Source of the DNA: Datura wrightii | Taxonomy: Eukaryota > Streptophyta > Magnoliopsida > Solanales > Solanaceae | Direction of reading: 5' to 3' | Length of the DNA stretch: 64,000 nt | NCBI GenBank assembly: GCA_035772735.1 | Contig: JASDFA010000010.1 | Location: 96,678,001-96,742,000, forward strand | Part shown: piece after piece, positions 35,079 through 46,308 of the stretch | Numbering within the stretch: the first letter of the stretch is position 1 | Layout: the number at the start of each line of letters is the position of its first letter | Made by a program: the position numbers and the translations under genes | The notes under the pieces: generated by a model | Seen by the model: only the letters and a program-made list of their open reading frames with translations | What the model was told of the DNA's origin: nothing | The model's database searches: none

Positions 35079-35579
35079 TGTCACGGGGTCAAAATCTAGA
35101 CCACGCAGAGCACCCAATCGTTGCCTTAACTCTGCCTTGAAAGGGTTCAGCTCTAACACTTAGCCTTGCTAGCTAAGAACCGTTTACGCTTGGCTATTCA
35201 CACGAACTCAAGTATGGAAGATTTGTAAGAAGAGAGGATTGGTGGCAAATGCCAAAGAACTCTTTTACATTGCAAAGAATGCTTTACAAGAGAAGGACTT
35301 TGTTTGCTTGCTTCTTGGATGGTTGCAAATGAATGTCATCCCTCCTATTTATACTAATCTATGGAACATCCTAGAACATGTCTAGATATTTACAAGGTGG
35401 GACCTTCTAGAGATGCTTTGTCCTAGAGCATCCTAGACTAGCCTAGAATGTTCTAGTGAGTGTTGGGGCGTTTTTATGCCTCCTAGCATTTCCTAGAATG
35501 TTCTAGGTCATGCTAGATGACTCTAGTGTACTCAAGAACGCCCTAGATCCTTCTAGAACAGTCCGGGGCCCTAATTTCA
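35079..35579 (-). repeat. LTR of G3 (3' LTR), 501 bp
   Basis: The plus strand starts TGTCACGGGGTC and ends CCCTAATTTCA. The part near 35360-35560 is built of many CTAGA-containing words. On the minus (sense) strand, TATAAATA is at 35353-35346. Three GAANNTTC or TTCNNGAA sites lie upstream of it. Confidence 0.92.
35346..35558 (-). promoter_or_regulatory. Candidate heat-shock-type promoter in the G3 LTR
   Basis: Sites matching the heat-shock element core: GAATGTTC at 35446-35453 and 35496-35503, and TTCTAGAA at 35551-35558. The last is preceded by GATCC, making a near three-block element GATccTTCtaGAA. They lie about 90-210 bp upstream of the sense-strand TATA box at 35346-35353. All are conserved in the other LTR (TATA 40670-40677; sites 40770-40777, 40820-40827, 40875-40882). 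Heat response is inference from motif and position. Confidence 0.45.
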
Positions 35580-36392
35580 AACCGGGTGGGGACAGACTCC
35601 CCAACCTGAATCGGCGACGTCCTCGGCGCTGTGCTGCTGCTGCAACTGCTGCTGCTGCCTCAGGAACGCATGTACTTGATCCTTGAACTGCCATAAGTCT
35701 TCATAGCGTTCCCAGGTTGCTTCTTCTGGAGACTGGCCCTTCCAATGTATGAGGAACATCTCTGCTCGATTGTTCCAACCTTTCCCTCGAACCAGCTGGT
35801 AGTCCATAATTTCCTCAATCTGCTTGTCTATGGCAGGCGGGGTGATGAAAATTTGGCTTCTTTTGGCCTGACCCCTCTCTGCGTCTTTCCGGTCTTCATG
35901 AAATGGTTTGAGTTGGCTTGCATGGAAGACTGGGTAGATCTTCAGATGCCGAGGCATGTCAAGCTTGTAAGAGATCTTGCCAATCTTGGCAATAATCTCG
36001 AAGGGACCTTCATAGCGCCGGATTAGATGTTGGTTGACGCCTCTTAAGGACTTGAACTGTCGAGGGTTCAGCTTTACCATGACCTTGTCTCCGATTTGGT
36101 AATGCACGGGACGCCTCTTTCTATCGGCAAACCGCTTCATCTTGCGGGCTGCCTTGTCAAGATAGGCCCTGGCCATGTCTAGCTGCTCTTCCCAGGCTTT
36201 GGCCATGTAGTATGCGCCTGGGTTCCTTATCCCAACTTGTGCGGGCAGTGACTGCGGGGTGTTGGGTTGTTGCCCCGTAGCCAATTCGAATGGGCTTTTA
36301 CCAGTCGCCTCGCTCCTTTGTAAATTGTACGAGAACTGGGCAACATCAAGCAACTTGGCCCAGTCTTTCTGGTTGGCGCTCACATAGTGTCA
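35577..36392 (-). pseudogene. G3 integrase tail and chromodomain
   Basis: The 268-codon frame 36383-35577 shows QFSYNLQRSEATGKSPFELA, RFADRKRRPVHYQIGDKVMV and RRYEGPFEI, the C-terminal half of integrase. The chromodomain follows with LIHWKGQSPEEATWERYEDL near 35770-35710. Its stop codon TGA is the first three bases of the LTR. Just upstream, TGA at 36390-36392 interrupts the frame; the duplicated segment at 41710-41720 has CGA there. A glutamine-rich tail precedes the end. Confidence 0.9.
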
Positions 36393-37985
36393 CAGGTAGC
36401 ATTCTAACAAAGCATTGATTCGCTCCGTTTTTCCATCAGTTTGGGGGTGAAAGCTTGTTGAAAAATACAACTCTGAGCCTAGAAGGCTGAAGAGTTCCTT
36501 CCAAAATGCTCCTGTGAACCTTGGATCTCTGTCGCTAATTATGTGTTTGGGCACACCCCAATGCTTTACCACATCTCTTAAGAATAAGCGGGCAGCTTCC
36601 TTGGCCTTACAACTGGCGGTGGTGGGAGTGAATGTTGCATACTTTGAGAATCGATCCACCACGACCATGATGGTGCCAAAGCCCTCTGAGTTGGGGAGAC
36701 AGGTGATGAAGTCCATCGTCACGCTGTCCCACGGCTTTTCTGCGACGGGCAGTGGCTCCAATAATCCTCCAGGGACTTTATTCTCAGTCTTGTCTTGCTG
36801 GCAAACAAGACAGGTTCGTACGTATGTTTCAATGTCGTCCCTCATTTGTGGCCAATAATACGATGTCTCGATCAAAGCTGTCGTTCGCTCTTGTCCTGGG
36901 TGCCCTGCCCAAGTGGAGTCATGTCCCTCCTTCATCAAAGTACGTCTCAAGTTTTTCCACTTTGGGACATAGATCCTCCTACCTGTTGTGTATAACAGGC
37001 CTTCCTCGTGCCAGAACCTCTTGGTCTTGCCTTGCTTGGCAAAGTCAAGAAGTTGCTTTGCGACAGGATCATTCAGCATGCCCTCCTTGATGGTGTCTAT
37101 GATATCGCTACCTGCTGAACTGATTATGGGTGCTAAGATAGCCTTGCGGCTTAGCGCATCTGCTACCACATTGGCTTTTCCCGGCTTATATTCCAAGGTG
37201 AAGTCGAATTCTGCCAGGAAGTCTTGCCATCGTGCCTGCTTAGGAGTCAACTTCTTTTGGGACTGAAAGTAACTGGTTGCCACATTGTCTGTCTTTACTA
37301 TGAAATGTGCTCCCAAAAGATAGTGGCGCCACGTCCGTAGACAATGGACTATGGCCGTCATCTCCTTTTCATGGACGGTGTACTTTCTCTCGGCATCATT
37401 CAGCTTCCTGCTTTCAAAAGCAATTGGATGACCGTCCTGCATCAGCACTCCTCCAATGGCAAATTCTGATGCGTCCGTCTGCACTTCGAACACCTTGGAA
37501 AAGTCGGGTAATGCTAACACTGGTTCTTTTGTGATAGCATCTTTGAGATCTTCGAACGCCTTTTTACATGCATTGGACCAAGCCCATTCTCGGTCCTTTC
37601 GTAACAAGTCAGTGAGCGGGGCGGTAATGGTAGAATATCCCGCTATGAACCTTCTGTAATAGTTGGCGAGGCCAAGAAATGATCTTAACTCGGCCACTTT
37701 CGTCGGGGCCTCCCAACTGCGGATAGCTTCGACCTTATCGCTATCCATTTTTATTTGCCCTTGGCAAATCGTGTGCCCAAGAAATTGTATTGACGACTGG
37801 GCGAAGCTTCATTTCTCCCTTTTTACAAACAATTCATTCTGTCTTAGCACCTCAAAAACTTTTCGAAGGTGCTCCAAGTGCTCCTCCAAGCTGTTACTGT
37901 AAATAACAATGTCATCCAAGTAGATGACCACAAACTTGTCCAGGTAGGGATAGAACAGCTTGTTCATCAGCGTGCAGAATGTGGC
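36390..37985 (-). pseudogene. G3 RT C-terminal half, RNase H and integrase core
   Basis: After a one-base loss near 37985 the frame holds the catalytic YLDDIVIYS (near 37910), a TGA at 37809-37811 where Cys is expected, then FLGLANYYRRFI, the RNase H block QTDASEFAIGGVL and FTLEYKPGKANVVADALSRK, and integrase. Integrase shows the HHCC zinc region (CLVCQQDK), MDFITCLPNS, IISDRDPRFTG and HPQTDGKTERINA, so the DDE triad is intact. A TGA at 36390-36392 closes the frame. Only these changes separate this stretch from an open frame. Confidence 0.92.
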
Positions 37986-38776
37986 GGGGCGTTAGTTAGT
38001 CCAAACGACATGACTAACCATTCAAAAGCTCCATATCGGGTGACACAAGTTGTCTTAGCTTCGTCCCCTTCGGCTATACGGACTTGATAATACCCTTTTC
38101 TCAAGTCCATCTTTGAGAAGATCTTTGCTTGCCCCAGTCTGTCAAACAAATCAGCAATGAGCGGAATAGGGTACTTGTTCTTGATTGTGACTTTGTTAAG
38201 GGCACGGTAGTCAATACACAATCTCAAAGTACCCTCTTTCTTCTTCTGGAATAGCACCGGTGCTCCAAACGGTGCTTTTGATGGTCGAATATGACCGGCC
38301 TCAAGTAGTTCTTGTAGTTGCCTTCGGAGTTCCTCCAGTTCTGGTGGAGCCATACGATAAGGGGACATAGCAGGTGCCTTAGCCCCTGGAACAAGCTCTA
38401 TCTTGTGATCTACTTCCCTTCTTGGCGGGAGCTTTTTGGGAAGCTCTTCCGGCATAACATCCTTGTTTTCTTCTAAAACTTGCAGCACACATTGAGGTAT
38501 CACTTCAGCTTCCTGGGACTCTTGTGAAACCTCCTTTATGGCAACAAGAAAGGTTGGTTCACCCTTCTTGACGCCTTTAGCCAGCTGTATGGCCGATAGG
38601 CGCATTCCATCTTGCGGAACACGGATAAGTGGCACGACGCAGGAAACTCCCTTTTCAAGGATTAGGAGTTGGCTGCGGCATGGAGAAATCCATGCGTCCA
38701 CATTGTACCAGAAGTCCAGTCCTAGTACAATATCGAACACGTCCATTGGCCCGACGACAAAATTGGCGTGCCCCTT
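37967..38776 (-). pseudogene. G3 protease tail and RT N-terminal half
   Basis: The frame 38746-37967 contains DIVLGLDFWYN (protease C-terminal block), the linker, SPYRMAPPELEELRRQLQEL, RPSKAPFGAPVLFQKKK, LRLCIDYRALNKVTIKNKYP and FSKMDLRKGYYQVRI, then MSFGLTNAP. There one G is missing relative to the expected codon and the frame shifts, ending at 37967-37969. A TAG at 38777-38779 separates it from the protease active site. Confidence 0.9.
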
Positions 38777-39448
38777 CTAGTTTCCCAAAGCGATCGGTAC
38801 CTGAGGAGCGATGCCGCTGACTGTTGCTGGTGGTGCATTAACAGTTTTCATCATGCCATCAGTTGCACCATATTTCATCCCAAGAGCTTCTGCTTTGTCC
38901 TTGGTAATAAAGTTGTGTGTCGCTCCTGTATCAACAAGGATGCGCGTGTGTTTCCCGTTGACCACGGCCTCGACAAACAGGGACTCTCTCGGCTGGGCAC
39001 GGAGTGGCTGAGCCGCCATGGCCATCAGCTTCATGTGTCCGTTGAGAGTCATCTGGTTTGGGAAGTCCTTTGAACTCCCTGCTTGTTCCTCCGATTGTTG
39101 AGTCTTTTGTTGCTGATTAGCAGCAATCATGGCTCCAAGTTTGCCCCAACTGGAACACTGTCGGGCAAAATGGTCTCCTCCGCAAAGATAGCACCCTCTG
39201 AATTGTGACGGGGCCGTCTTCTTCTTGTCCAAGTAGCTTTTGCGGAAGTCTGACGTTGAACTCCGGTTTGGCTTGCCGTTGTTGGCCTTATTTCTATACC
39301 TGTCCCCCGTTTCTGCCTTGGCAGCGGCAGACTTGGCCTTATCCTTGGCCTTAGTGGACCCCGAGTGATAATCCTTTAGCCACTCTGCTACTGCAATAGC
39401 TTCGTCGAGTGAGCGTACTTGTCTCCTTTCTAGTTCCTGTTGGACCTA
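38777..39448 (-). pseudogene. G3 gag C-terminus, zinc knuckle and protease active site
   Basis: The frame continues through a Lys/Ala-rich linker to CYLCGGDHFARQC (39150-39112), a shortened C-X2-C-X3-H-X4-C knuckle usual in this chromovirus group. It reaches the protease active site ILVDTGATHNFI (near 38945-38910). TAG stops at 39446-39448 and 38777-38779 both stand where Trp is expected. It is in the same frame as gag upstream. Confidence 0.88.
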
Positions 39449-40369
39449 ATTCTGTAGGCCGTCCAGGAAAAAGAATAGCAAGTCGTCATCGGTCATGCTG
39501 GGCGCCTGGAGAGAGAGTTTAGTGAACTCCTTCACGTACTCTCGGATGGTGGACGTTTGTTTTAGCTCCCTCAGCTTATGTCGTGCCTCTCTGACGGCAT
39601 TGTGTGGATAGAACTGCCTCTTGAGTTCTTCCTTGAACTGCTCCCATGTGCTTATGGTGCAGTCTCCTCTGTCCATCTCCGCCTTCTTCCTTCGCCACCA
39701 CAACATGGCCATATCTCCCAAGTACATGGCTGCCGTTCGAATTTTGGTAGCCTCATCCTCAATAACGAGGTGTTCGAAGTATGTCTCCACCTGCCAGATG
39801 AAATTTTCTATCTCTTGTGCATTCCTTTCGCCCTTAAACTCTTTGGGCGGGGGTGCCATTACACGGGGTGCTGGGGCACGTTCTTCCCCATACGAGCCTG
39901 CTTTTAATTCCCTCTTGCAAGCTTCCAACTTGGCTTCAAACTCTTCCTTTAAAGAAAAGAGAGCTGCAAGGAGTTTGCGTTCGAGGGCCGTCATACCCTC
40001 TTGGTGCTCTACTTTTAGGACCCTGATGCCCTCGCGGTGTTCTTCGGCCAGCTCTGCGACAGTTTCCTTGATGTCGTCCAACCCATCAAATGCTGTCGAC
40101 TCCAGGTTGTTTAAGTTGCTCTCCACCGCTTCTAGCCTTTGCGCTTGCTGTCCAAGAAAGGCTTCAACACCAAGTATTCGTTCTTCGGACATGTCAATGC
40201 CTGAAGAAGGTTCGGCCTCCGTGGCCCTAATGTCGGTGATCGGAAGGAGAGTCGGGTCCTTGGTTTTACTCTTACCACGACCCTTGGCCTTGTCCTTCTT
40301 AGAGAGTCTGCCTTCCACGACCTCTCACTCACGAACCTCCTCCTCGACATGGTGTGATTCCTCAGCCAT
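39446..40369 (-). pseudogene. G3 gag
   Basis: The likely start is the ATG at 40369-40367, followed after 14 codons by TGA at 40325-40327 (Arg expected). From 40318 the frame is open for 290 codons. It has an acidic and coiled-coil-like N-terminal third (LEAVESNLNNLES to REGIRVLKVEHQEG). The gag core then shows YFEHLVIEDEATKIRTAAMY, WWRRKKAEM, WEQFKEELKRQFYP and YVKEFTKLSLQ. A TAG at 39446-39448 ends it. Gag makes the particle shell; two codon changes break it here. Confidence 0.9.
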
Positions 40370-40388
40370 TGCGCACTAGACGACCAAA

Positions 40389-40400
40389 GCTCTGATACCA
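40389..40400 (-). other. Primer binding site of G3, initiator tRNA-Met
   Basis: On the minus strand TGGTATCAGAGC, two bases after the LTR end at 40403, is the exact site complementary to the 3' end of plant initiator tRNA-Met. Confidence 0.9.
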
Positions 40401-40402
40401 GT

Positions 40403-40903
40403 TGTCACGGGGTCAAAATCTAGACCACGCGGAGCACCCAATCGTTTCCTTAACTCTGCCTTGAAAGGGTTCAGCTCTAACACTTAGCCTTGCTAGCTAA
40501 GAACCGTTTACGCTTGGCTATTCACACGAACTCAAGTATGGAAGATTTGTAAGAAGAGAGGATTGGTGGCAAATGTCAAAGAACTCTTTTATATTGCAAA
40601 GAACGCTTTACAAGAGAAGGACTTTGTTTGCTTGCTTCTTGGATGGTTGCAAATGAATGCCATCCCTCCTATTTATACTAATCTATGGAACATCCTAGAA
40701 CATGTCTAGATATTTACAAGGTGGGACCTTCTAGAGATGCTTTGTCCTAGAGCATCCTAGACTAGCCTAGAATGTTCTAGTGAGTGTTGGGGCGTTTTTA
40801 TGCCTCCTAGCATTTCCTAGAATGTTCTAGGTCATGCTAGATGACTCTAGTGTACTCAAGAACGCCCTAGATCCTTCTAGAACAGTCCGGGGCCCTAATT
40901 TCA
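40403..40903 (-). repeat. Middle (shared) LTR of G3, 501 bp
   Basis: Same ends as 35079-35579 with about six substitutions. It has internal sequence of the element on both sides: a primer site at its low side and the end of the chromodomain frame at its high side. Confidence 0.92.
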
Positions 40904-41735
40904 AGCCGGGTGGGGACAGACTCCCCCACCTGAATCGGCGACGTCCTCGGCGCCGTGCTGCTGCTGCAACTGCTGCTGCTGCCTCAGGAACGCATGTACT
41001 TGATCCTTGAACTGCCATAAGTCTTCATAGCGTTCCCAGGTTGCTTCTTCTGGAGACTGGCCCTTCCAATGTATGAGGAACATCTCTGCTCGATTGTTCC
41101 AACCTTTCCCTCGAACCAGCTGGTAGTCCATAATTGCCTCAATCTGCTTGTCTATGGCAGGCGGGGTGATGAAAATTGGCTTCTTTTGGCCTGACCCCTC
41201 TCTGCGTCTTTCCGGTCTTCATGAAATGGTTTGAGTTGGCTTGCATGGAAGACTGGGTAGATCTTCAGATGCCGAGGCATGTCAAGCTTGTAAGAGATCT
41301 TGCCAATCTTGGTAATAATCTCGAAGGGACCTTCATAGCGCCGGATTAGATGTTGGTTGACGCCTCTTAAGGACTTGAACTGTCGAGGGTTCAGCTTTAC
41401 CATGACCTTGTCTCCGATTTGGTAATGCACGGGACGCCTCTTTCTATCGGCAAACCGCTTCATCTTGCGGGCTGCCTTGTCAAGATAGGCCCTGGCCATG
41501 TCTAGCTGCTCTTCCCAGGCTTTGGCCATGTAGTATGCGCCTGGGTTCCTTATCCCAACTTGTGCGGGCAGTGACTGCGGGGTGTTGGGGTGTTGCCCCG
41601 TAGCTAATTCGAATGGGCTTTTACCAGTCGCCTCGCTCCTTTGTAAATTGTACGAGAACTGGGCAACATCAAGCAACTTGGCCCAGTCTTTCTGGTTGGC
41701 GCTCACATAGTGTCGCAGGTAGCATTCTAACAAAG
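40901..41735 (-). pseudogene. Second, partial G3 internal copy: integrase tail and chromodomain
   Basis: It repeats 35577-36411 almost exactly. Frame 41733-41152 gives LECYLRHYVSANQKDW onward, without the stop present in the first copy. One T is missing near 41175 (AAAATTGG against AAAATTTGG), so the chromodomain (41131-40901) is in another frame. The copy breaks off at 41735, where TRIM sequence begins. Confidence 0.9.
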
Positions 41736-41983
41736 TGTGTCAAGATGCTGACAGAATGGCTTCAGAAAGGTGTGGCGTAGGGACGACTGTGTCCCCTTCT
41801 GAATTGACGGTGAAGAGGGGACTTGGCCAACCCTGCACAAACCTGGTCGGGAACTGGAGTCGTTCTCCTGAAGAGCCCATGGCAGGGCGAAACCAGTATA
41901 TTGTCCCGGTGAGAGAGGCTGGCCTCGCGAGGCGAGGCGCCGCACGGGCCTCCGGAGCGTGCTGGAAGTCCGAGCCCGTGACA
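41736..41983 (+). repeat. TRIM 5' LTR, truncated
   Basis: Matches 42316-42563 with a few substitutions. The first 50 bases of the LTR are missing. Confidence 0.85.
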
Positions 41984-42265
41984 GATGGTATCAGAGCGGT
42001 GCCGACATTGTTTCATAGCGTCCTGCGCTCGCATGGAGAAAGGTGGTGTTGAGTTGAGGGATCCTCACATCACGAAGTGTCGAGTTTGAGAAGGGGTGAG
42101 CATTGTCGGACGATCCTTGGGAAACCTTCCCCTCGGCCTCCGAGTGTGTTGTGGTGTTGTAGGCACCCGGTGCAGAGGGCACTCCGAGCGGCAGGTGGCC
42201 GCAAGTCGGGCAGCTCGGGCGAGTGGCCGTGTACGAGGGCGTACACCGAGCTGGGTGGGGGAGGA

Positions 42266-42563
42266 TGTCACGCCCTAGATATTGGGGTATCTTATGGCGG
42301 ACAATTGCTGGTGGATGTGTCAAGATGCTGACAGAATGGCTTCAGAAAGGTGTGGCGTAGGGACGACTGTGTCCCCTTCTGAATTGACGGTGAAGAGGGG
42401 ATTTGGCCAACCCTGCACAAACCTGGTCGGGAACTGGAGCCGTTCTCCTGAAGAGCCCATGGCAGGGCGAAACCAGTATGTTGTCCCGGTGAGAGAGGCT
42501 GGCCTCGCGAGGCGAGGCGTCGCACGGGCCTCCGAAGCATGCTGGAAGTCCGAGCCCGTGACA
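42266..42563 (+). repeat. TRIM 3' LTR, 298 bp
   Basis: Bounded on the left by the polypurine tract and on the right by the loss of match to the 5' LTR; ends TG...CA. Confidence 0.87.
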
Positions 42564-43889
42564 GAATACCTTATTAAAATTTATAAATATTTTAACACTT
42601 TAAGAATATATTGATTAAGTTGAAGTTAAATAAATTATAAAATAAATTAACTCAATGATGGATGAAATTTATCAAAAAGTTGTGTACATATAAATTAAAA
42701 ATTCACCTTTTGAAAGATAACATACAAAAACTAACTTAAATTGAGATGAATGGTTTAAACGAGTAATAATTTGAATGTCTCTTTCTTTCCATTTCAACCT
42801 ACGCTTTTCATACCACCAATTTCATATAAAAAATCAATCACGTTTATAAATAAAGAGGATAAAGTATCTTTTTAGGATAACGTAGATATCTAAATAATTC
42901 ATCAAAAAAATTGATAATAATAAATATACCTGATAACACGGTGTTGTTGTTCATTCTTGAGTCGATCATATCTGATTTAATAAACTGAAATCCGTTTATA
43001 GGAATATCAACAATATCTTTAGAAAAACTCTTGATCGCAGTTGAGGCAAAGAAAATAATTTTCGACAGATGTATATCCACCGCTAATTTCGACAACTTTA
43101 AAGTTCTTGATGATAAATAATGGACATTCATCAACCTATCTTTAAACCTGTTAACTTGATTTTTACTAACTATAACATGCATCATATTTCTCCGACAGAA
43201 GAAAATCATAAGTGATTTGAGAATTGAAAGATTGAAAAAGAATCTACGCAAAGAAGAATAAAAAATCATGTGTTAAGATATCTTTTCGTCAATAAATATC
43301 ATCTTTAGGCTAATTAATTCACCGTTTTTCTTGGGATTAATGGCATCTCACATTCTACTAATCCTTCTCATCAAATCATCTCTATCAGTAATCAACTCTG
43401 AAAGAAGAAAATATGTTATTCTAAAATTCAATCAAAAACAAGAAAGATAAAGCAAGTTACAAAATGCAAAAGATTCACACCCTAATTTATATATAACACC
43501 AAAAATATAATATGAAGAGACACAAAAATTAATTAGCATATAATTATTCAAAAATTAATTAATACACATTAAAATTGGTTACAATCGCAAATGATGATGA
43601 GGAAGGAGAAAACAGTGGGGAAGGTGCCAATACCTTTTGATGAAAAACAATTGAAAAAAGCGCCTAAGTAGTTTTAATGCAAATGCATTAAAACTCCTAA
43701 TTGAATTTTAAGGCAAACCAATTTAATTACATTATATATATCATTATATGTGGTAGTATGTGTGTGAAGTGGTTAATTGCCATTTTGACTTAAAGATAAT
43801 GATATGTGGGACTTAATATTTATTTATTAGATTTTTTGTTTTTGCATATACATACGTACATACATACATACATATACATATATATATAT
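42564..43889. other. AT-rich intergenic DNA with one unexplained frame
   Basis: The longest frame is on the minus strand at 43269-42844 (141 codons), rich in Ile, Phe, Lys and Ser. I recognise no domain in it, and its composition fits chance opening in AT-rich DNA. A mixed CATA/TA microsatellite covers about 43853-43899. Confidence 0.4.
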
Positions 43890-44103
43890 ATATATATATT
43901 AAAAGTGTGAAGGCCTTTAGAAATGTTGATTGAACTTTTTGCTTTTCATTAAAAGACGTCGCAAAAGATAAAATTGTCATTTGCTATCTTTATACAATTA
44001 TTATTTAAAATTATTATTTATAATTATTTCATCACTTTATTTTATTAATTTACTTTTCTATATATGGCATAACTTTACTTGTGGTATAAATCTATAAAAA
44101 ATA

Positions 44104-44851
44104 GGAAAAATGGTCAAAATTATCCCTCTACTTTACTATATTAGCTAACTTTGCCCCTGGTTATACTATAGGGCCAAATATACCTCCGCGGTTAACAAAG
44201 TAAACAAAATTGCCCCTCAATTAAATGAAATCCCCCAAATTGACTTAAAATACCCAATTTCAATTATATTACCTGTTTTTCCTTTAAATCCGAACCCGAA
44301 CCACTAAACTAAATAAACTCAATATGATTTAATTATTCAAAACAAAACAAGTTCTCAAATTATTCAAAGAAAAAACCTTAGAAATAAAAGGAGTTCGATC
44401 AAACAATTATTTCTCCTCCAAAAATATTAGAACAAACAAAATAGAAATCAAATATTTACTAAATATCTTCATATTAAGAACGATGAAGCCTGATTTGGTA
44501 AATATTTGGTTGCTATTTTGTTTGTTCCAATATTTTTGGAGGAGCATAACTGTATGACCGAACTACTTTTATTTTAACGTTTTTTCTTTAAATAATTTTT
44601 GAAAACTTATTTGCTCTGAATAATTAAATCCTAATGATTTTATTTAGTTTAGTAGGTCGGGTTCGGATTTAAAGAAAAACAGGTAGTTTAATTGAAATTG
44701 GGTATTTTAAGTCAATTTGGGGGATTTCATCCAATTGAGGGATAATTTTATTTACTTTGTTATCCGCAGGAGTATATTTGGCCCTATAGTATAACCAGGA
44801 GCAAAGTTAGCTAATATACTAAAATAGATGAGTATTTTTGACTCTTTTCCC
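44104..44851. mobile_element. Foldback Mutator-type MITE, 748 bp
   Basis: The left half is the inverted complement of the right half along nearly its whole length, with the centre near 44480. Ends are GGAAAAATGGTCAAAA on the left and, inverted, GGGAAAAGAGTCAAAA on the right. The nine bases TAAAAAATA flank it directly (44095-44103 and 44852-44860). A 9-bp duplication with long inverted repeats is typical of Mutator-derived MITEs. It has no coding region. Confidence 0.82.
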
Positions 44852-46224
44852 TAAAAAATAATAATAATAAAAAATTTTTAAAAATAAAGTTAAAAAAAAT
44901 CACGAAAGATTTTCTATTTGGACTGAAATTTCCCCCTTTTTTGATTTGGAAGCTTCTTCTTTTTTTTTATTTTTGATTTTTTTTTCTTTTTTCATAGTGA
45001 CGATTTTTTTTCCTTTTTGATAAATCTATTTTTCTTTTTTAATAGTAATATCCTAATATTCTTATACTTTTAAATTTTTTTTGATTTATAAATCTTCCAC
45101 CTCTATAAAAGAATTTATAATTGCATAATTTAATTTTTCAACTCTACTACATAAATATTTTTGATTTAGTCTCAACCTTATATATTTTTGTTAATATATC
45201 TTCTTCTTTTTTTATGTTATGAATTTCTTTTTATGTTGCAGTTTTGAAAAACATAATAGTAATTGCTATATTAAATTGTTTGTATTCAAAATAATTTAAC
45301 TTAAATTATCTCCTTTAGTTGAGTCTAATATTGATACTATGTTATCCCCTTTAGACTTTAATTGAGTCTTATATTGATTTATGTGATTTAGATTTTGTGT
45401 TATTTATAATCGACATCGTTCATCTACTCATACATTCACAAGTTTCATCTATTCAGGTAAAGTAATCTCTCCATCTCATAAAATAAATTCTTTTATAAAA
45501 TTATTAATTATTATAATTATAACTCTTATGCACAATTTATTTTAGATAATATTGCAATGGAATCTGAAAATGATTTGAAGATGCAATACAATCTTTCGAT
45601 GGAACAACCTTTGGTAATTTCTTTAGATTTCATCAATTAATCTAACATGCAATATATGTATTATATTTTGCTCCTATTTACTTAACAAAATATACTATAG
45701 GCATAAGCACGAAGGTCCTTATAAATGTTTATTGAACTTTTTGCCCTTCATTAAAAGATTTTACAATAGATAAAATTTTCATTTACTGTTTTTCCAATTA
45801 GTTGTTATTTAATTATTATACATGTTTACTGATTTATAAAATGTAAAACTCCTAATATTTAGTAGTTTAAAATTGACTAAAATTTTATTCTTAACATTTA
45901 AGACTTTCAATTACAATTCTGTTAACTTATATATCAATCCATTATTTATTAAACTAATTAGTTATCCATCATAATATTTCAATACGAAAAAGATAAACTA
46001 AAAGAGTGTAATTTTAGTATGTATTAATACGTGAATCTCTTCTTCTTCTTCTTCTTCTGATGAAAAAATTGTATAATAAAAATAAATAAATTATAAAAAC
46101 TAACATACTTTAAGTTGTTTTAATTAATTGAGTATTCTTGTTATTCAGTCTCTTTAGTTAAATCTACAATATTTTTCTGTTTTAATGTATGGAAATTCAT
46201 TTCATGTAAAGCGTTTGACTAAAT

Positions 46225-46308
46225 ACATAGATTAAGAGAAAGAGAAAAAATTAAGCTGAAATTATCACATAGATTAAGAGAAAGAGAAAAAATTAAGCTG
46301 AAATCATC
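46225..46308. repeat. 42-bp tandem duplication
   Basis: Two near-identical 42-bp units start ACATAGATTAAGAGAAAG at 46225 and 46267. Confidence 0.9.

Larger units (their letters stand above)
35079..41735 (-). mobile_element. Young Ty3/gypsy chromovirus (G3), tandem with shared LTR
   Basis: The order is LTR (35079-35579), full internal region (35580-40402), LTR (40403-40903), then a second partial internal region (40904-41735) that repeats 35580-36411. The LTRs are 501 bp each and differ at about six positions by eye. A tRNA-Met primer site lies at 40389-40400. Gag, zinc knuckle, protease, RT, RNase H, integrase and a classical chromodomain form a single frame with few lesions. The right copy is cut off at 41735 by a TRIM element, so no target duplication is expected or seen. 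Confidence 0.93.
41736..42563 (+). mobile_element. TRIM-like miniature LTR retrotransposon
   Basis: The 3' LTR (42266-42563, 298 bp) starts TGTCACGCCC and ends CCCGTGACA. The 5' LTR (41736-41983) lacks the first 50 bp. Between them lie 282 bp starting with the tRNA-Met primer site TGGTATCAGAGC (41986-41997) and ending in a purine tract GGGTGGGGGAGGA (42253-42265). There is no coding capacity; all frames in it are shadows. This is the layout of a TRIM. The right flank is GAATA; the left was lost at the junction with G3. Confidence 0.85.

Noticed and set aside
36514..37902. Plus-strand frames opposite the G3 pol
   Set aside because: They overlap well-supported minus-strand RT, RNase H and integrase domains; they are shadows.
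41735..42614. Several GC-rich frames on both strands
   Set aside because: They are inside the LTRs and short internal part of a TRIM, which has no coding capacity, and they repeat in both LTRs.
42844..43269. 141-codon minus-strand frame as a possible gene
   Set aside because: No recognisable domain, low-complexity composition and no supporting start or splice context; kept only as a remark in the intergenic entry.
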